Origin: Elusimicrobiota bacterium
GTDB lineage: Bacteria; Elusimicrobiota; Elusimicrobia; UBA1565
NCBI GenBank assembly: GCA_041660925.1
Contig: JBAZVI010000005.1
Coordinates: forward strand, 248,001 to 312,000
Direction of reading: 5' to 3'
Length of the DNA: 64,000 bases
The notes under the pieces are model-generated. The model saw only the letters and a list, made by a program, of their open reading frames with translations, searched no databases and was not told where the DNA came from. This document shows, piece by piece, positions 23,668 through 32,049 of the stretch (positions within the stretch are counted from its first letter, which is position 1; each line of letters starts with the position of its first letter). The position numbers and the translations under genes were made by a program.

Positions 23668-26166
23668 ATGTCCAACCGATTCACCGAAAGGGCGCAGCGC
23701 GTCATCCTCATCGCTCAGGAAGAGGCCAAGCGCCTCAACCACGACTACGTCGGGACCGAGCACATCCTCCTCGGCCTCATCGCCCTCGGCGAGGGCGTCG
23801 CCGCCCAGGTGCTCGCGAACCTCGGCGTCGACCTGCGCCGCGTGCGCGCCGAGATCGAGAAGATCGTCGGCACCGGCGACAACGTGATGCTCCTCGGCGA
23901 GATCCCCTTCACGCCCCGCGCCAAGAAGGTCCTCGAGTACGCCGTCGAGGAAGCCCAGCACATGGGCCACTCGTACGTCGGCACCGAGCACCTTCTGCTC
24001 GGGCTCATCCGCGAGGAGGAGGGCGTCGCGGCCCGGGTGCTCGAGAACCTCGGCCTGCGCCTCGACGTCGTGCGCGAGGAGGTCCTCAACCTCCTCGGCG
24101 AGGGCGGCCAGCAGCCCAACGCCGGCGGCGGCGGCCCGCAGGCCGGCGCTCAGGGCGGTCCGAAGGAGGGGGGCGCGAAGAGCAAGAGCAAGACACCGAC
24201 CCTCGACGAGTTCGGCCGCGACCTCACCCAGCTCGCCCGCGAGGGACGGCTCGACCCCGTCATCGGCCGCCTCGACGAGATCGAGCGCGTCATCCAGATC
24301 CTCGCGCGACGCACCAAGAACAACCCCGTCCTCATCGGCGACCCGGGCGTCGGCAAGACCGCCATCGTCGAGGGACTCGCGCAGAAGATCATGAGCGGCG
24401 ACGTCCCCGAACTGCTCGCCGGCAAGCGCGTGCTCACCCTCGACCTCGCCTCCGTCGTCGCGGGCACGAAGTACCGCGGCGAGTTCGAGCAGCGCCTCAA
24501 GAACATCATCGAGGAGATCCGCAAGGCGAAGGGCCTCATCATCCTCTTCGTCGACGAGCTCCATACGATGATCGGCGCCGGCGCCGCCGAGGGCGCCATC
24601 GACGCCTCCAACATGCTGAAGCCCGCGCTCGCGCGCGGCGAGCTCCAGTGCATCGGCGCGACGACGCTCGACGAGTACCGCAAATACATCGAGCACGACG
24701 CCGCGCTCGAGCGCCGCTTCCAGTCCGTGCTCGTCGACCCGCCCAGCGTCGAGGACACCGTGAAGATCCTCGCCGGCCTGCGCGACAAGTACGAGTCGCA
24801 CCACAAGGTGAAGTACCTCGACGAGGCCCTCAAGGCCGCCGCCGAGCTCGCCGACCGCTACATCACCGACCGCTTCCTCCCCGACAAGGCCATCGACCTG
24901 CTCGACGAGGCCGGCTCCCGCGCGCGCCTGCAGACGACGCAGGCCCCCTCCTCGTTCAAGGAGAAGGACGTCGAGATCGAGGGCGTGGTGAAGGAGAAGT
25001 CCTCCGCCATCGCCGGACAGGAATACGAGAAGGCCGCCCGCCTGCGCGACAAGGAGAAGGACCTGCGCAAAGGCCTCGAGGAGATGAAGAAGAAGTGGCG
25101 CGACAAGCGCGACCTGACGGTCCCCTCCATCGGCCCCGACGAGATCGCGGTCGTGGTCAGCAAGTGGACCGGCGTCCCCGTGACGAAGCTCACCGAGGGC
25201 GAGACCGAGAAGCTGGTGAACATGGAGGAGGTCCTCCACAAGCGCGTCATCGCCCAGGACATGGCCATCAAGGTCATCAGCCAGGCCATCCGCCGCTCGC
25301 GCACCGGCCTCAAGGACCCCAAGAAGCCCATCGGGACCTTCCTGCTGCTCGGGCCGACCGGCGTCGGCAAGACCGAGCTCGCGCGCGCGCTCGCCGAGGC
25401 GCTCTTCGGCAACGAGGACGCGCTCATCCGCATCGACATGTCCGAGTACATGGAGAAGTTCGCGGTCAGCCGCCTCATCGGCGCGCCTCCCGGCTACGTC
25501 GGCTATGAAGAAGGCGGGCAGCTCACCGAGGCCGTGCGCCGCAAGCCCTACTCCGTGGTCCTGCTCGACGAGATCGAGAAGGCCCACTCCGACATCTACA
25601 ACATCCTGCTGCAGATCATGGACGACGGCGTCCTCAACGACAACCTCGGCCACAAGGTGTCGTTCAAGAACTGCGTCGTCATCCTGACCTCCAACATCGG
25701 CGCCCGCCTGATCACCAAGGGCAAGACCCTCGGCTTCGCCGCCGCCGAGGCGAGCGCCGATCGCGACTACCGCGACATGAAGGACACGGTCATGGACGAG
25801 GTCAAGCGCGTCTTCAACCCGGAGTTCATCAACCGCATCGACGACATCCTCGTCTTTCAGGCGCTCAACGAGGTCGACATGACGAAGATCCTCGACCTCA
25901 TGCTCGGCCGCGTGCGCAAGAAGATCGAGGCGCAGGGCTTCAAGGTCGAGTTCTCCGACGAGGCCAAGAAGTTCCTGGTCAAGACCGGGTTCGATTCGAA
26001 CTACGGTGCGCGTCCCCTGCAGCGCACGATCCAGCGCTACCTCGAGGACCCGCTCGCCGAGGAGATCCTGCTCAAGAAGTTCGACGCCAACGGCACGATC
26101 TACATCGACCTCGACGGGCCCGGCGAGAAGCTGAGCTTCAGCAAGCAGCCGGCGCAGAAGGTCTAG
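23668..26166 (+). CDS. clpC: ClpC AAA+ unfoldase, ATPase subunit of Clp protease
   Basis: 832 residues, usual for ClpC. There are two Clp_N repeats (1-145), each with the HDYVGTEHILLGLI / HSYVGTEHLLLGLI motif. NBD1 has Walker A GDPGVGKT (224-231) and IILFVDELHTMIGAGAAEGA (Walker B). A UVR-like middle segment (EYEKAARLRDKEKDLRKGLEEM) follows, then NBD2 with GPTGVGKTELA (about 561) and a C-terminal D2-small domain. In cells it unfolds proteins and passes them to ClpP. The ATG is preceded by GAGG at suitable spacing. It is probably transcribed alone, or with the serine hydrolase that starts 29 nt downstream. No oddities were seen; the linker after Clp_N is Gly/Gln-rich. Confidence 0.97.
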   Translation: MSNRFTERAQRVILIAQEEAKRLNHDYVGTEHILLGLIALGEGVAAQVLANLGVDLRRVRAEIEKIVGTGDNVMLLGEIPFTPRAKKVLEYAVEEAQHMGHSYVGTEHLLLGLIREEEGVAARVLENLGLRLDVVREEVLNLLGEGGQQPNAGGGGPQAGAQGGPKEGGAKSKSKTPTLDEFGRDLTQLAREGRLDPVIGRLDEIERVIQILARRTKNNPVLIGDPGVGKTAIVEGLAQKIMSGDVPELLAGKRVLTLDLASVVAGTKYRGEFEQRLKNIIEEIRKAKGLIILFVDELHTMIGAGAAEGAIDASNMLKPALARGELQCIGATTLDEYRKYIEHDAALERRFQSVLVDPPSVEDTVKILAGLRDKYESHHKVKYLDEALKAAAELADRYITDRFLPDKAIDLLDEAGSRARLQTTQAPSSFKEKDVEIEGVVKEKSSAIAGQEYEKAARLRDKEKDLRKGLEEMKKKWRDKRDLTVPSIGPDEIAVVVSKWTGVPVTKLTEGETEKLVNMEEVLHKRVIAQDMAIKVISQAIRRSRTGLKDPKKPIGTFLLLGPTGVGKTELARALAEALFGNEDALIRIDMSEYMEKFAVSRLIGAPPGYVGYEEGGQLTEAVRRKPYSVVLLDEIEKAHSDIYNILLQIMDDGVLNDNLGHKVSFKNCVVILTSNIGARLITKGKTLGFAAAEASADRDYRDMKDTVMDEVKRVFNPEFINRIDDILVFQALNEVDMTKILDLMLGRVRKKIEAQGFKVEFSDEAKKFLVKTGFDSNYGARPLQRTIQRYLEDPLAEEILLKKFDANGTIYIDLDGPGEKLSFSKQPAQKV

Positions 26167-26195
26167 CCGGAAGGCCGGAAGGGAGGTCTCTCGGG

Positions 26196-27257
26196 ATGGC
26201 CGCACGCTTCCCGTCGCCGTCCAGGCGCAGCTGGGTGCCCGTCGCCGTCGCGCTCGCGGCGGCCGTCGCGTGCGCCGTGCTGACGCGCACCGGGTTCCCG
26301 ACGGCCGAAGGCCCCCGTTCCTCGCCGGCGCCCGCGGCGCCCGCCGCGGCCGACGGAGCCCCGTCGCTCCCCTCCGAGTCTCGCATCGAGGTCCGGCAGG
26401 TCCAGACCTCCTCCGAGGACCCCTTCCGCCAGCGCTTCGACGAGATGGGCGCGCAGCTCGAGAAGGAGGCGCGCCGTTATCCGGGCCGGATGGCCATCTA
26501 CGTCAAGGACCTCAAGCGCGGCTGGGAGTGGAGCACCCACGCCGACGACCTCTTCCCCTCGGCCAGCCTCATCAAGCTCCCCATCATGATCGGCGTCTTC
26601 GAGAAGATCAGCCGCGGAGAGCTCGCCCTCAGCCAGGAGCTGACGCTCAAGCGCCGGCTGCGGGTGGGGGGCTCCGGCTCGCTGAAGTGGTGGCGCGACG
26701 GCTCGAAGCTCACGGTGCGCCAGCTCATCGACCACCTCATCGTAGAGTCGGACAACACCGCCATGCGGATCCTCATCGACGAGGTCGGCATGGGCTACCT
26801 CCAGCGCCAGTTCCAGCAGATGGGCCTCGTCTACACCGAGATCTACCCCGAGGGTCTGAGCCTCCAGAGCGGGAACGTGAAGTACGAGAACTTCACCACC
26901 GCCCGCGAGATGAGCATGCTCATGGAGAAGATCTACCGCAAGGAGATCGTGGACCCGTTCTCCGACGAGCTCATGCTCGAGATCCTCAAGCACAAGCGGG
27001 CGCGCTCGCGCCTGGCCAAGTCCCTGCCCGTCGGCTGGGAGATCGCGCACAAGACCGGCCTGCTGCGCCGCGCCTGCCACGACGTCTCCATCGTCTTCTC
27101 CCCCGACGGCGACTACGTCCTGACCGTGCTCACCGGCCAGAACGCGAGCTACCCGTACGCGAAGGAGTACATCGCGCGCATCGGGAAGATCACCTACACC
27201 CATTACAAGACCGCCCTCGACCTCTACGCGAAGGCGGGCCGGCGCGAGCGTGAGTAG
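26196..27257 (+). CDS. Class A beta-lactamase-fold serine hydrolase
   Basis: 353 residues with an N-terminal membrane segment or signal (VPVAVALAAAVACAVL) and a Pro/Ala linker. The catalytic fold carries SLIK (Ser124-x-x-Lys127), SDN (185-187) and HKTG (Lys286-Thr-Gly), the three hallmark motifs of serine beta-lactamases and DD-peptidases. The segment ENFTTAREM resembles the region just after the omega loop, but a clear ExxLN motif is missing, so penicillin hydrolysis is doubtful. The more likely role is an envelope peptidase or esterase acting on peptidoglycan. GGGAGG precedes the ATG. The next gene overlaps by 8 nt. Confidence 0.83.
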   Translation: MAARFPSPSRRSWVPVAVALAAAVACAVLTRTGFPTAEGPRSSPAPAAPAAADGAPSLPSESRIEVRQVQTSSEDPFRQRFDEMGAQLEKEARRYPGRMAIYVKDLKRGWEWSTHADDLFPSASLIKLPIMIGVFEKISRGELALSQELTLKRRLRVGGSGSLKWWRDGSKLTVRQLIDHLIVESDNTAMRILIDEVGMGYLQRQFQQMGLVYTEIYPEGLSLQSGNVKYENFTTAREMSMLMEKIYRKEIVDPFSDELMLEILKHKRARSRLAKSLPVGWEIAHKTGLLRRACHDVSIVFSPDGDYVLTVLTGQNASYPYAKEYIARIGKITYTHYKTALDLYAKAGRRERE

Positions 27258-27768
27258 GCGCGCTTTTCTCGCGGGCGTCCTGGCGCTCCTCGGCGCCGCC
27301 GTCGTCTGCGCCGAGACCGTGCGCATCCAGCGCTACCTCGCCAGCCTGCAGCTCGGCGACACCCTCGACGTCGTGCGCCGCATCTATCCGCCCGCGCGGG
27401 ACTGGTCCTCGCATCTGGAGCCCGGCGGCGAGGTTCGCCGCTATGAGATCGGACGCGCCTTCGCGAAGAGCTTCCCCGTCGGGGTCGAGACGCTCCGCCT
27501 CGGCCTGCGCCGCAACCGGCTCGTGCACGTCCAGCTGATCTACGACCTCGACACCTCGCGCAAGAAGCCCGTCGACGAGCTCGTCGTCGACTACGCGCTC
27601 GCCTACGGCGAGCCGCGGCGCACCGGGCGCGCCTTCTGGTGGAGCGACGGGGACACGATCCTGCGGGTCTCCGAAGTGGCGGTCCCGGTGCTCGACGCCG
27701 GGCGCGAAGCGGCCGAGCTGCGCACGAGCGCCGAGCTCATGAGCGCGGAAGTCTACGGACGGCGCTAG
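27250..27768 (+). CDS. Small exported protein of unknown function
   Basis: 172 residues from a GTG that overlaps the serine hydrolase stop. A signal peptide (MSRRAFLAGVLALLGAAVVCA) precedes an alpha/beta domain with RYLASLQLGDTLDVVRRIYPPARDW, LGLRRNRLVHVQLIYD, VDYALAYGEPRRTGRAFWWSDGDT and a hydrophobic strand ILRVSEVAVPVLD. The pattern of a helix followed by paired strands describing ligand-dependent 'score' values is reminiscent of BamE/SmpA-like folds, but this is a loose impression and not an assignment. Coupling to the serine hydrolase suggests an envelope role. Confidence 0.6.
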   Translation: MSRRAFLAGVLALLGAAVVCAETVRIQRYLASLQLGDTLDVVRRIYPPARDWSSHLEPGGEVRRYEIGRAFAKSFPVGVETLRLGLRRNRLVHVQLIYDLDTSRKKPVDELVVDYALAYGEPRRTGRAFWWSDGDTILRVSEVAVPVLDAGREAAELRTSAELMSAEVYGRR

Positions 27769-27848
27769 ACGCGCGGTCCAAGGGAACTTTTCCGCGGTCC
27801 CGTTCGTAGTCCTTGCGGAGGCCGCCGGAGCAGGGCGGCCGCATGTGG

Positions 27849-27854
27849 TAGAAT
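27849..27854 (+). promoter_or_regulatory. recA -10 box
   Basis: TAGAAT about 39 nt before the recA ATG. A 7-bp hairpin GGCCGCC / GGCGGCC (27820-27840) lies just upstream. No LexA-type SOS box of the known kinds was recognised. Confidence 0.5.
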
Positions 27855-27893
27855 ACCCGTACGACGTCCAGAATCCCGACGGAGGATACGCCG

Positions 27894-28988
27894 ATGACGA
27901 GCACCCCTGACAGCGCGAAGAACAAGGCCCTTGAGCTGGCGATGACGCAGATCGAGAAGGCGTTCGGCAAAGAGGCCGTCATGCGCCTGGGCGAGCGCGG
28001 CTTCAAGACCCGCGTGGACGTCATCCCGACAGGGGCGCTCTCCCTCGACCTCGCGCTCGGCGTCGGCGGACTCCCGCGCGGCCGCGTCGTCGAGATCTAC
28101 GGTCCGGAGTCCTCGGGAAAGACCACCCTCGCGCTGCAGGTCGTCGCGCAGGCGCAGAAGCTGGGCGGCACGGCCGCCTACATCGACGCCGAGCACGCCA
28201 TGGACCCCGGCTACGCGAAAGCGCTCGGCGTGGACACCGACAACCTCATCATCTCCCAGCCCGACTCCGGCGAGCAGGCCCTCGAGATCACCGAGAAGCT
28301 CGTGCGCTCGGGCGCGCTCGACATCATCGTCGTGGACTCGGTCGCCGCGCTCGTGCCCCGCGCGGAGATCGAGGGCGAGATGGGCGACCAGCACATGGGC
28401 CTGCAGGCCCGGCTCATGAGCCAGGCGCTGCGCAAGCTCACCTCCTCGCTCGCGCGCTCGCGCACCTGCCTCGTCTTCATCAACCAGATCCGCCACAAGA
28501 TCGGCGTCATGTTCGGCAACCCCGAGACGACGACCGGCGGCCTCGCGCTCAAGTTCTACGCCTCGGTGCGCCTCGACATCCGCCGCATCGAGAACCTCAA
28601 GCAGGGCGACGAGGTCTACGGCGCCCGCTGCCGCGTCAAAGTGGTCAAGAACAAAGTCGCCCCGCCCTACCGCCAGGCCCTCTTCGACATGATCCACGGC
28701 CACGGCATCTCGCACGAGGGCTGCCTGCTCGACCTGGGCGTCGAGAACGGCGTCATCGAGAAGTCCGGCTCGTGGCTCACCTACAAGGGCGAGCACATCG
28801 GCCAGGGGCGCGACGCCGCGAAGAACAACCTGCAGGCGAACACGGTCCTCGCCGCCGAGATCGAGAAGGCCCTGCGCGCGAAGTACGTCGTCGGCGCCGC
28901 CCAGGAGCCGGAGGCGGAGAAGGAGCCCGCGGCCGTCGCCGCCGCGGACCCCAAGCCCGCCAAGCCCGCCCGCAAGGCCGCTCACTGA
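27894..28988 (+). CDS. recA: RecA recombinase
   Basis: 364 residues. It has the complete RecA core: Walker A YGPESSGKTTLA, IDAEHAMDPGYAKALGVD, Walker B DIIVVDSVAALVPRAEIEGEMGD, loop L2 FINQIRHKIGVMFGNPETTTGG and GALKFYASVRLDIRR-type segment. The C-terminal tail is rich in Ala, Lys, Pro and Glu. It catalyses strand exchange on ssDNA during homologous repair and activates SOS cleavage where LexA is present. GGAGG precedes the ATG by about 8 nt. A 16-nt perfect palindrome (28989-29004, GCGGCGGG / CCCGCCGC) follows immediately after the stop. Confidence 0.98.
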   Translation: MTSTPDSAKNKALELAMTQIEKAFGKEAVMRLGERGFKTRVDVIPTGALSLDLALGVGGLPRGRVVEIYGPESSGKTTLALQVVAQAQKLGGTAAYIDAEHAMDPGYAKALGVDTDNLIISQPDSGEQALEITEKLVRSGALDIIVVDSVAALVPRAEIEGEMGDQHMGLQARLMSQALRKLTSSLARSRTCLVFINQIRHKIGVMFGNPETTTGGLALKFYASVRLDIRRIENLKQGDEVYGARCRVKVVKNKVAPPYRQALFDMIHGHGISHEGCLLDLGVENGVIEKSGSWLTYKGEHIGQGRDAAKNNLQANTVLAAEIEKALRAKYVVGAAQEPEAEKEPAAVAAADPKPAKPARKAAH

Positions 28989-29084
28989 GCGGCGGGCCCG
29001 CCGCGCGCGGGCCGGAGGCGCGTCATCGCCGTTAAAGGCGAAGGATCCGGAAAGCCGGCCGAGCCGCCGCTGCTGACGGAGTTC

Positions 29085-29939
29085 GTGCGCCACTGCGCGC
29101 TCGAGCGGGGGCTCTCGCCGAACACCTGCAAGGCCTACGCTTCCGACCTCGCCGAGTTCCTGGCGTGGCTCGGCGCGCGCGATCCGCTGAAGGCCGATCC
29201 CCGCGTCCTCGCGGACTATCTCTGGCACCTGCGCGAGAAGGACATCGCGCCCGTCTCGGTGTTCCGGAAGATGGAGGCCCTCAAAGCGTTCTACCGCTTC
29301 CAGTCCGCCGAGGAGCGCGTCCTCGAGGACCCCACGCGCAAGTTCAGGGCCCCCAAGCTCCCCAAGCGCCTGCCGGAGTTCCTCACGACGGCCGAGCTCG
29401 ACGCCCTTCTGTCGCAGCCCGACGGGGGGGACTACCCGCTCGCCCGCGCACGGACGATGCTGGAGCTGCTCTACGCGACCGGTCTGCGCGCCTCCGAGCT
29501 GCTCTCCCTGCGCCCCGAGTACGTCAATCTCGAGGAGGGCTGGCTGCGCGTGCTCGGCAAGGGCTCCAAGGAGCGCATGGTCCCCATGCATGAGCGCTCG
29601 CGGGCCGCGCTCCGGCGCTTCCTGCGCCTGCGGGAGGCGCGCTTCGCCGGAAAGACGACGGACCCCGAGATCTTCCTCGGGAGGGCGGGGAAGGCGCTCT
29701 CGCGGGTCCAGCTCTGGCGGGACCTGCGCGCGCTGGGGGTGCGCGCGCGCCTGACCCGCGAGCTCCATCCTCACCTGCTGCGCCACACCTTCGCGACGCA
29801 CCTCCTCAAGGGCGGAGCCGATCCCCGCTCGGTGCAGGAGATGCTCGGTCACGCGAGTCTCACGACGACGCAGATCTACACGCACCTCGACGCCTCCGGA
29901 CTGAAGAGGGCCCATGAAAAATTCCATCCTCGCCCGTGA
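29085..29939 (+). CDS. Tyrosine recombinase of the XerC/XerD family
   Basis: 284 residues from GTG 29085. All catalytic residues are present: Arg135 (ATGLRASELL), Lys (GKGSKERMVP), HPHLLRH (His230, Arg233), GHASLTTTQIYTH (His256, Tyr265). The N-terminal SAM-like domain (ALERGLSPNTCKAYASDLAEFL) matches XerD. Homology appears to continue upstream in frame (PPLLTEFV before the GTG), so the true start may be a non-standard codon near 29025, where GGAGG is followed 6 nt later by ATC. XerC/D resolve chromosome dimers at dif with FtsK. There is no phage context. The end overlaps the next gene by 26 nt. Confidence 0.93.
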   Translation: MRHCALERGLSPNTCKAYASDLAEFLAWLGARDPLKADPRVLADYLWHLREKDIAPVSVFRKMEALKAFYRFQSAEERVLEDPTRKFRAPKLPKRLPEFLTTAELDALLSQPDGGDYPLARARTMLELLYATGLRASELLSLRPEYVNLEEGWLRVLGKGSKERMVPMHERSRAALRRFLRLREARFAGKTTDPEIFLGRAGKALSRVQLWRDLRALGVRARLTRELHPHLLRHTFATHLLKGGADPRSVQEMLGHASLTTTQIYTHLDASGLKRAHEKFHPRP

Positions 29940-30603
29940 CCGGGAGAGCGGCCCCCGCCCTTCATCCCTCCCCCGCACGCGGAGGAGGGGCGTGGGGTGG
30001 GGGGGCGCAGTCGCTCTCTCGGTGGGACTGATGCTCCCGAGCTCCTCATGCCTGGCCGTCGAAAAGGCTTCCGCCGATACCGTGAAGATGGTCGAGTATT
30101 TTCTCAAGGCGCAGACCGCCGACCTTCCGGCCGAGAAGGTGCCGGACTTCCTCGCCGTGGACCCCGCGAGCCTGCCCGCGAAGCTTCAGCCGGGCTGGGC
30201 GGCGAAGCGCCAGGAGCTCCTCGCGCTCAAGAAGGTCGCGGAAGGAACCCGGAAGCCGCCCATCCGACGCATGAACGCCCCGCCCGCGCAGTGCGAGGCG
30301 ATGAGGGGCGACCCGCGGATGCTGAAGGCGCTCAAGGAGGTCTCCGGCTTCGGAGAGATCACCGACGACGAGCTGGCCTTCGTCATGGAGAAGACGAAGT
30401 GCAGCGACTGCGAGCTCCAGGAGGAGTTCACGCTCATCGTCTTCCTCCTCGACAAGGGGCCGAAGAAGAAGCCGGAGCGCATCCTCCTCATGCACCAGAA
30501 CGACATCTGCATGGCGATCATCGCGCGCTACCGGGCAGGGAAGAAGGGGAACCTCCAGGGTTCGGAGTTCTTCAGCATCGGCATGGCGCCGGCCTGCCAT
30601 TAG
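29914..30603 (+). CDS. Exported protein of unknown function with REP-derived N-terminus
   Basis: 229 residues, starting inside the 3' end of the recombinase gene. The signal-peptide core (AVALSVGLMLPSSSCLA) is preceded by an unusually long basic n-region in which about 18 residues (SSLPRTRRRGVGWGG) are encoded by a REP-like element. The mature part is helical with several Cys pairs (CEAMRGDP, CSDCELQ, NDICMA, PACH). It has ITDDELAFVMEKTKCSDCELQEEF and a terminal FFSIGMAPACH. No family was recognised. Four or more Cys suggest disulphides in the periplasm or metal binding. Confidence 0.65.
   Translation: MKNSILARDRESGPRPSSLPRTRRRGVGWGGAVALSVGLMLPSSSCLAVEKASADTVKMVEYFLKAQTADLPAEKVPDFLAVDPASLPAKLQPGWAAKRQELLALKKVAEGTRKPPIRRMNAPPAQCEAMRGDPRMLKALKEVSGFGEITDDELAFVMEKTKCSDCELQEEFTLIVFLLDKGPKKKPERILLMHQNDICMAIIARYRAGKKGNLQGSEFFSIGMAPACH
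29951..30006. repeat. REP-like repeat inside a signal-peptide coding region
   Basis: Core CCCTCCCCCGC / GCGGAGGAGGG (29966-29989, one mismatch), preceded by CCCTTCAT and followed by GCGTGGGGTGGGGGGG. It belongs to the same family as the copies at 3407, 3490, 21100 and 30619. Confidence 0.65.
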
Positions 30604-30618
30604 GGGACGTTTTCCCTC

Positions 30619-30646
30619 ACTGTCCTCCCCCGTCGGGGGAGGCAGT
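30619..30646. repeat. REP-like hairpin between convergent genes, possible terminator
   Basis: ACTG-CCTCCCCC-GTC-GGGGGAGG-CAGT stem (one bulged T). It is flanked by CCCTC and AAGGAAACTG, as in other copies of the family. It lies between the exported protein and the thiolase and could end transcription from both sides. Confidence 0.6.
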
Positions 30647-30662
30647 AAGGAAACTGAAGACG

Positions 30663-32012
30663 CTACGCCAGCCGCTCGAACACTAGAGCGGCGCCCATAC
30701 CTCCTCCAGCACACGATGCGGCCATCCCGAATCTCGCCTTGGGGTCCTCGGCGAAGGCTCCGAGCAGGTTGAGGACGAGACGCGCGCCGGTCGCTCCGAG
30801 CGGGTGCCCGAGGGCTATGGAGCCGCCATTGGGGTTGAGTGCTCCGCAACGGTGCTTGGACTCCCAGTCGTGTCCGGAGAGTTCGCGCCCCGCTTTGAAG
30901 ACCGAGAGCACCGTCGCCGCGAAGGGCTCGTGCAGCTCGATGCGGTCGAGCTCCTCGAAGCGGACGCCGGCGTTCTTCAGCGCGAGCGGGGCGGCGAGGG
31001 CCGGCGCGACGCCCATGTGCGCGGGGTCGTTGCCGCGGAAGTCCCAGCCGCGCAGCTCGGCCAGCGGGCGCAGGCCCAGCGCCTTCGCGCGCTGCTCCTC
31101 CGCGACCACCAGCATCGCGGCGCCGTCGGAGCGTCCGCAGGAGTTGAAGAGCGTCACGGTCCCCTTCGAGACGCCTTCCTCGAAGGCGCGGCCTCGGACG
31201 TGCGCGCCGAAGTCGCGGTAGAACTCGCGCATGCCGTAGGAGCCGCCGTCGAAGAGCGCCGGCGCCTTGGCGAACTTCGCCGGGTTGGCGGCCAGGTCCT
31301 CGCGCAGGAACGGATACTCGTCGCGCTCGACGCGCGCGCCGCCGGCTTCCAGCGTCCCCACGTGCCCCGCGTAGAAGCCTCTGCCCCAGGCCGCGAGCGC
31401 CCGCCGGAAACTCTCGGCCGCGTAGGCGTCCTGCGCCTCGCGCGCGACCCCGTACATCTGGGCGCAGACCTCCGCCGTCGCCGCCATGTTGAGGCCCCTC
31501 ACCGGGTCGGTGAGCCCGCGCTCCATGGAGTCGACGATGGACACCGACGGGCTCGTGGGGAGCTCCGCCCACTTCGTCTTAACGGTCTCGAGGCTGCGAA
31601 GTTCCCGGGACGCGCGCGAACCGGCGATGGAGTAGGGCAGGCGCGACATGGACTCGACGCCTCCGGCGAGGTAGGCCTCGCCTTCCCCGGCGAGGATGCG
31701 GCGCGCGGCCTCCGCGACGGCTTCGAGCGAGGAGACGCAGTTGTTCTGGACGGTGACCGCCTGCGCCGAGATCGGGAGGCCGGCGTCGAGGAGGGCGACG
31801 CGCGCGAGGTTGGGAGCCTCGAAGTCCTGTCCGACCCAGCCGACCACCAGGCCGTCGACTTCTTCTTTCGGGAGGAGGGTCCGCTCGAGCGTCGCCTCCA
31901 GCGACGCGCGCAGCAGCGTCCGCGGCGTGAGCGGGGCCAAGGTGCGGGCGATGTGTCCGATGGGCGTGCGCGCGCCGCCGCAGACGACGATCCTCCGGTC
32001 TTTCGAGTGCAT
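30663..32012 (-). CDS. Acetyl-CoA acyltransferase (thiolase)
   Basis: 449 residues, similar to FadA/FadI-type thiolases. The N-terminal half has the nucleophile Cys92 in VQNNCVSSLEA and the SGGxES-like AGGVESMSRLPY. The C-terminal half has LHEPFAA (His), NPNGGSIALGHPLGATGAR and the second catalytic Cys in SCAGGGMGAAL. It condenses or cleaves acyl-CoAs (beta-oxidation or acetoacetyl-CoA formation). No beta-oxidation partner gene lies in the window, so direction and chain length are unknown. GGAGGG precedes the ATG. It is the only minus-strand gene downstream of 21526, and is divergent from the glycosyltransferase with a 37-nt gap. Confidence 0.94.
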   Translation of the reverse strand: MHSKDRRIVVCGGARTPIGHIARTLAPLTPRTLLRASLEATLERTLLPKEEVDGLVVGWVGQDFEAPNLARVALLDAGLPISAQAVTVQNNCVSSLEAVAEAARRILAGEGEAYLAGGVESMSRLPYSIAGSRASRELRSLETVKTKWAELPTSPSVSIVDSMERGLTDPVRGLNMAATAEVCAQMYGVAREAQDAYAAESFRRALAAWGRGFYAGHVGTLEAGGARVERDEYPFLREDLAANPAKFAKAPALFDGGSYGMREFYRDFGAHVRGRAFEEGVSKGTVTLFNSCGRSDGAAMLVVAEEQRAKALGLRPLAELRGWDFRGNDPAHMGVAPALAAPLALKNAGVRFEELDRIELHEPFAATVLSVFKAGRELSGHDWESKHRCGALNPNGGSIALGHPLGATGARLVLNLLGAFAEDPKARFGMAASCAGGGMGAALVFERLA

Positions 32013-32049
32013 GTTCCCTCCGCTCGGGCACGCCGTTCTACCTTCCCGA

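Noticed and set aside
26196..27257. Reading the serine hydrolase as an antibiotic-resistance beta-lactamase
   Set aside because: The SxxK, SDN and KTG motifs are present but a clear omega-loop ExxLN is not, and the context is chromosomal housekeeping.
27769..27893. SOS box upstream of recA
   Set aside because: No LexA-type palindrome of the known kinds was recognised in the 125-nt gap; only a -10 box and a GC-rich hairpin are seen.
29085..29939. Phage or integrative-element integrase
   Set aside because: Length and motifs fit XerC/D, and there is no att-like duplication or phage gene nearby.
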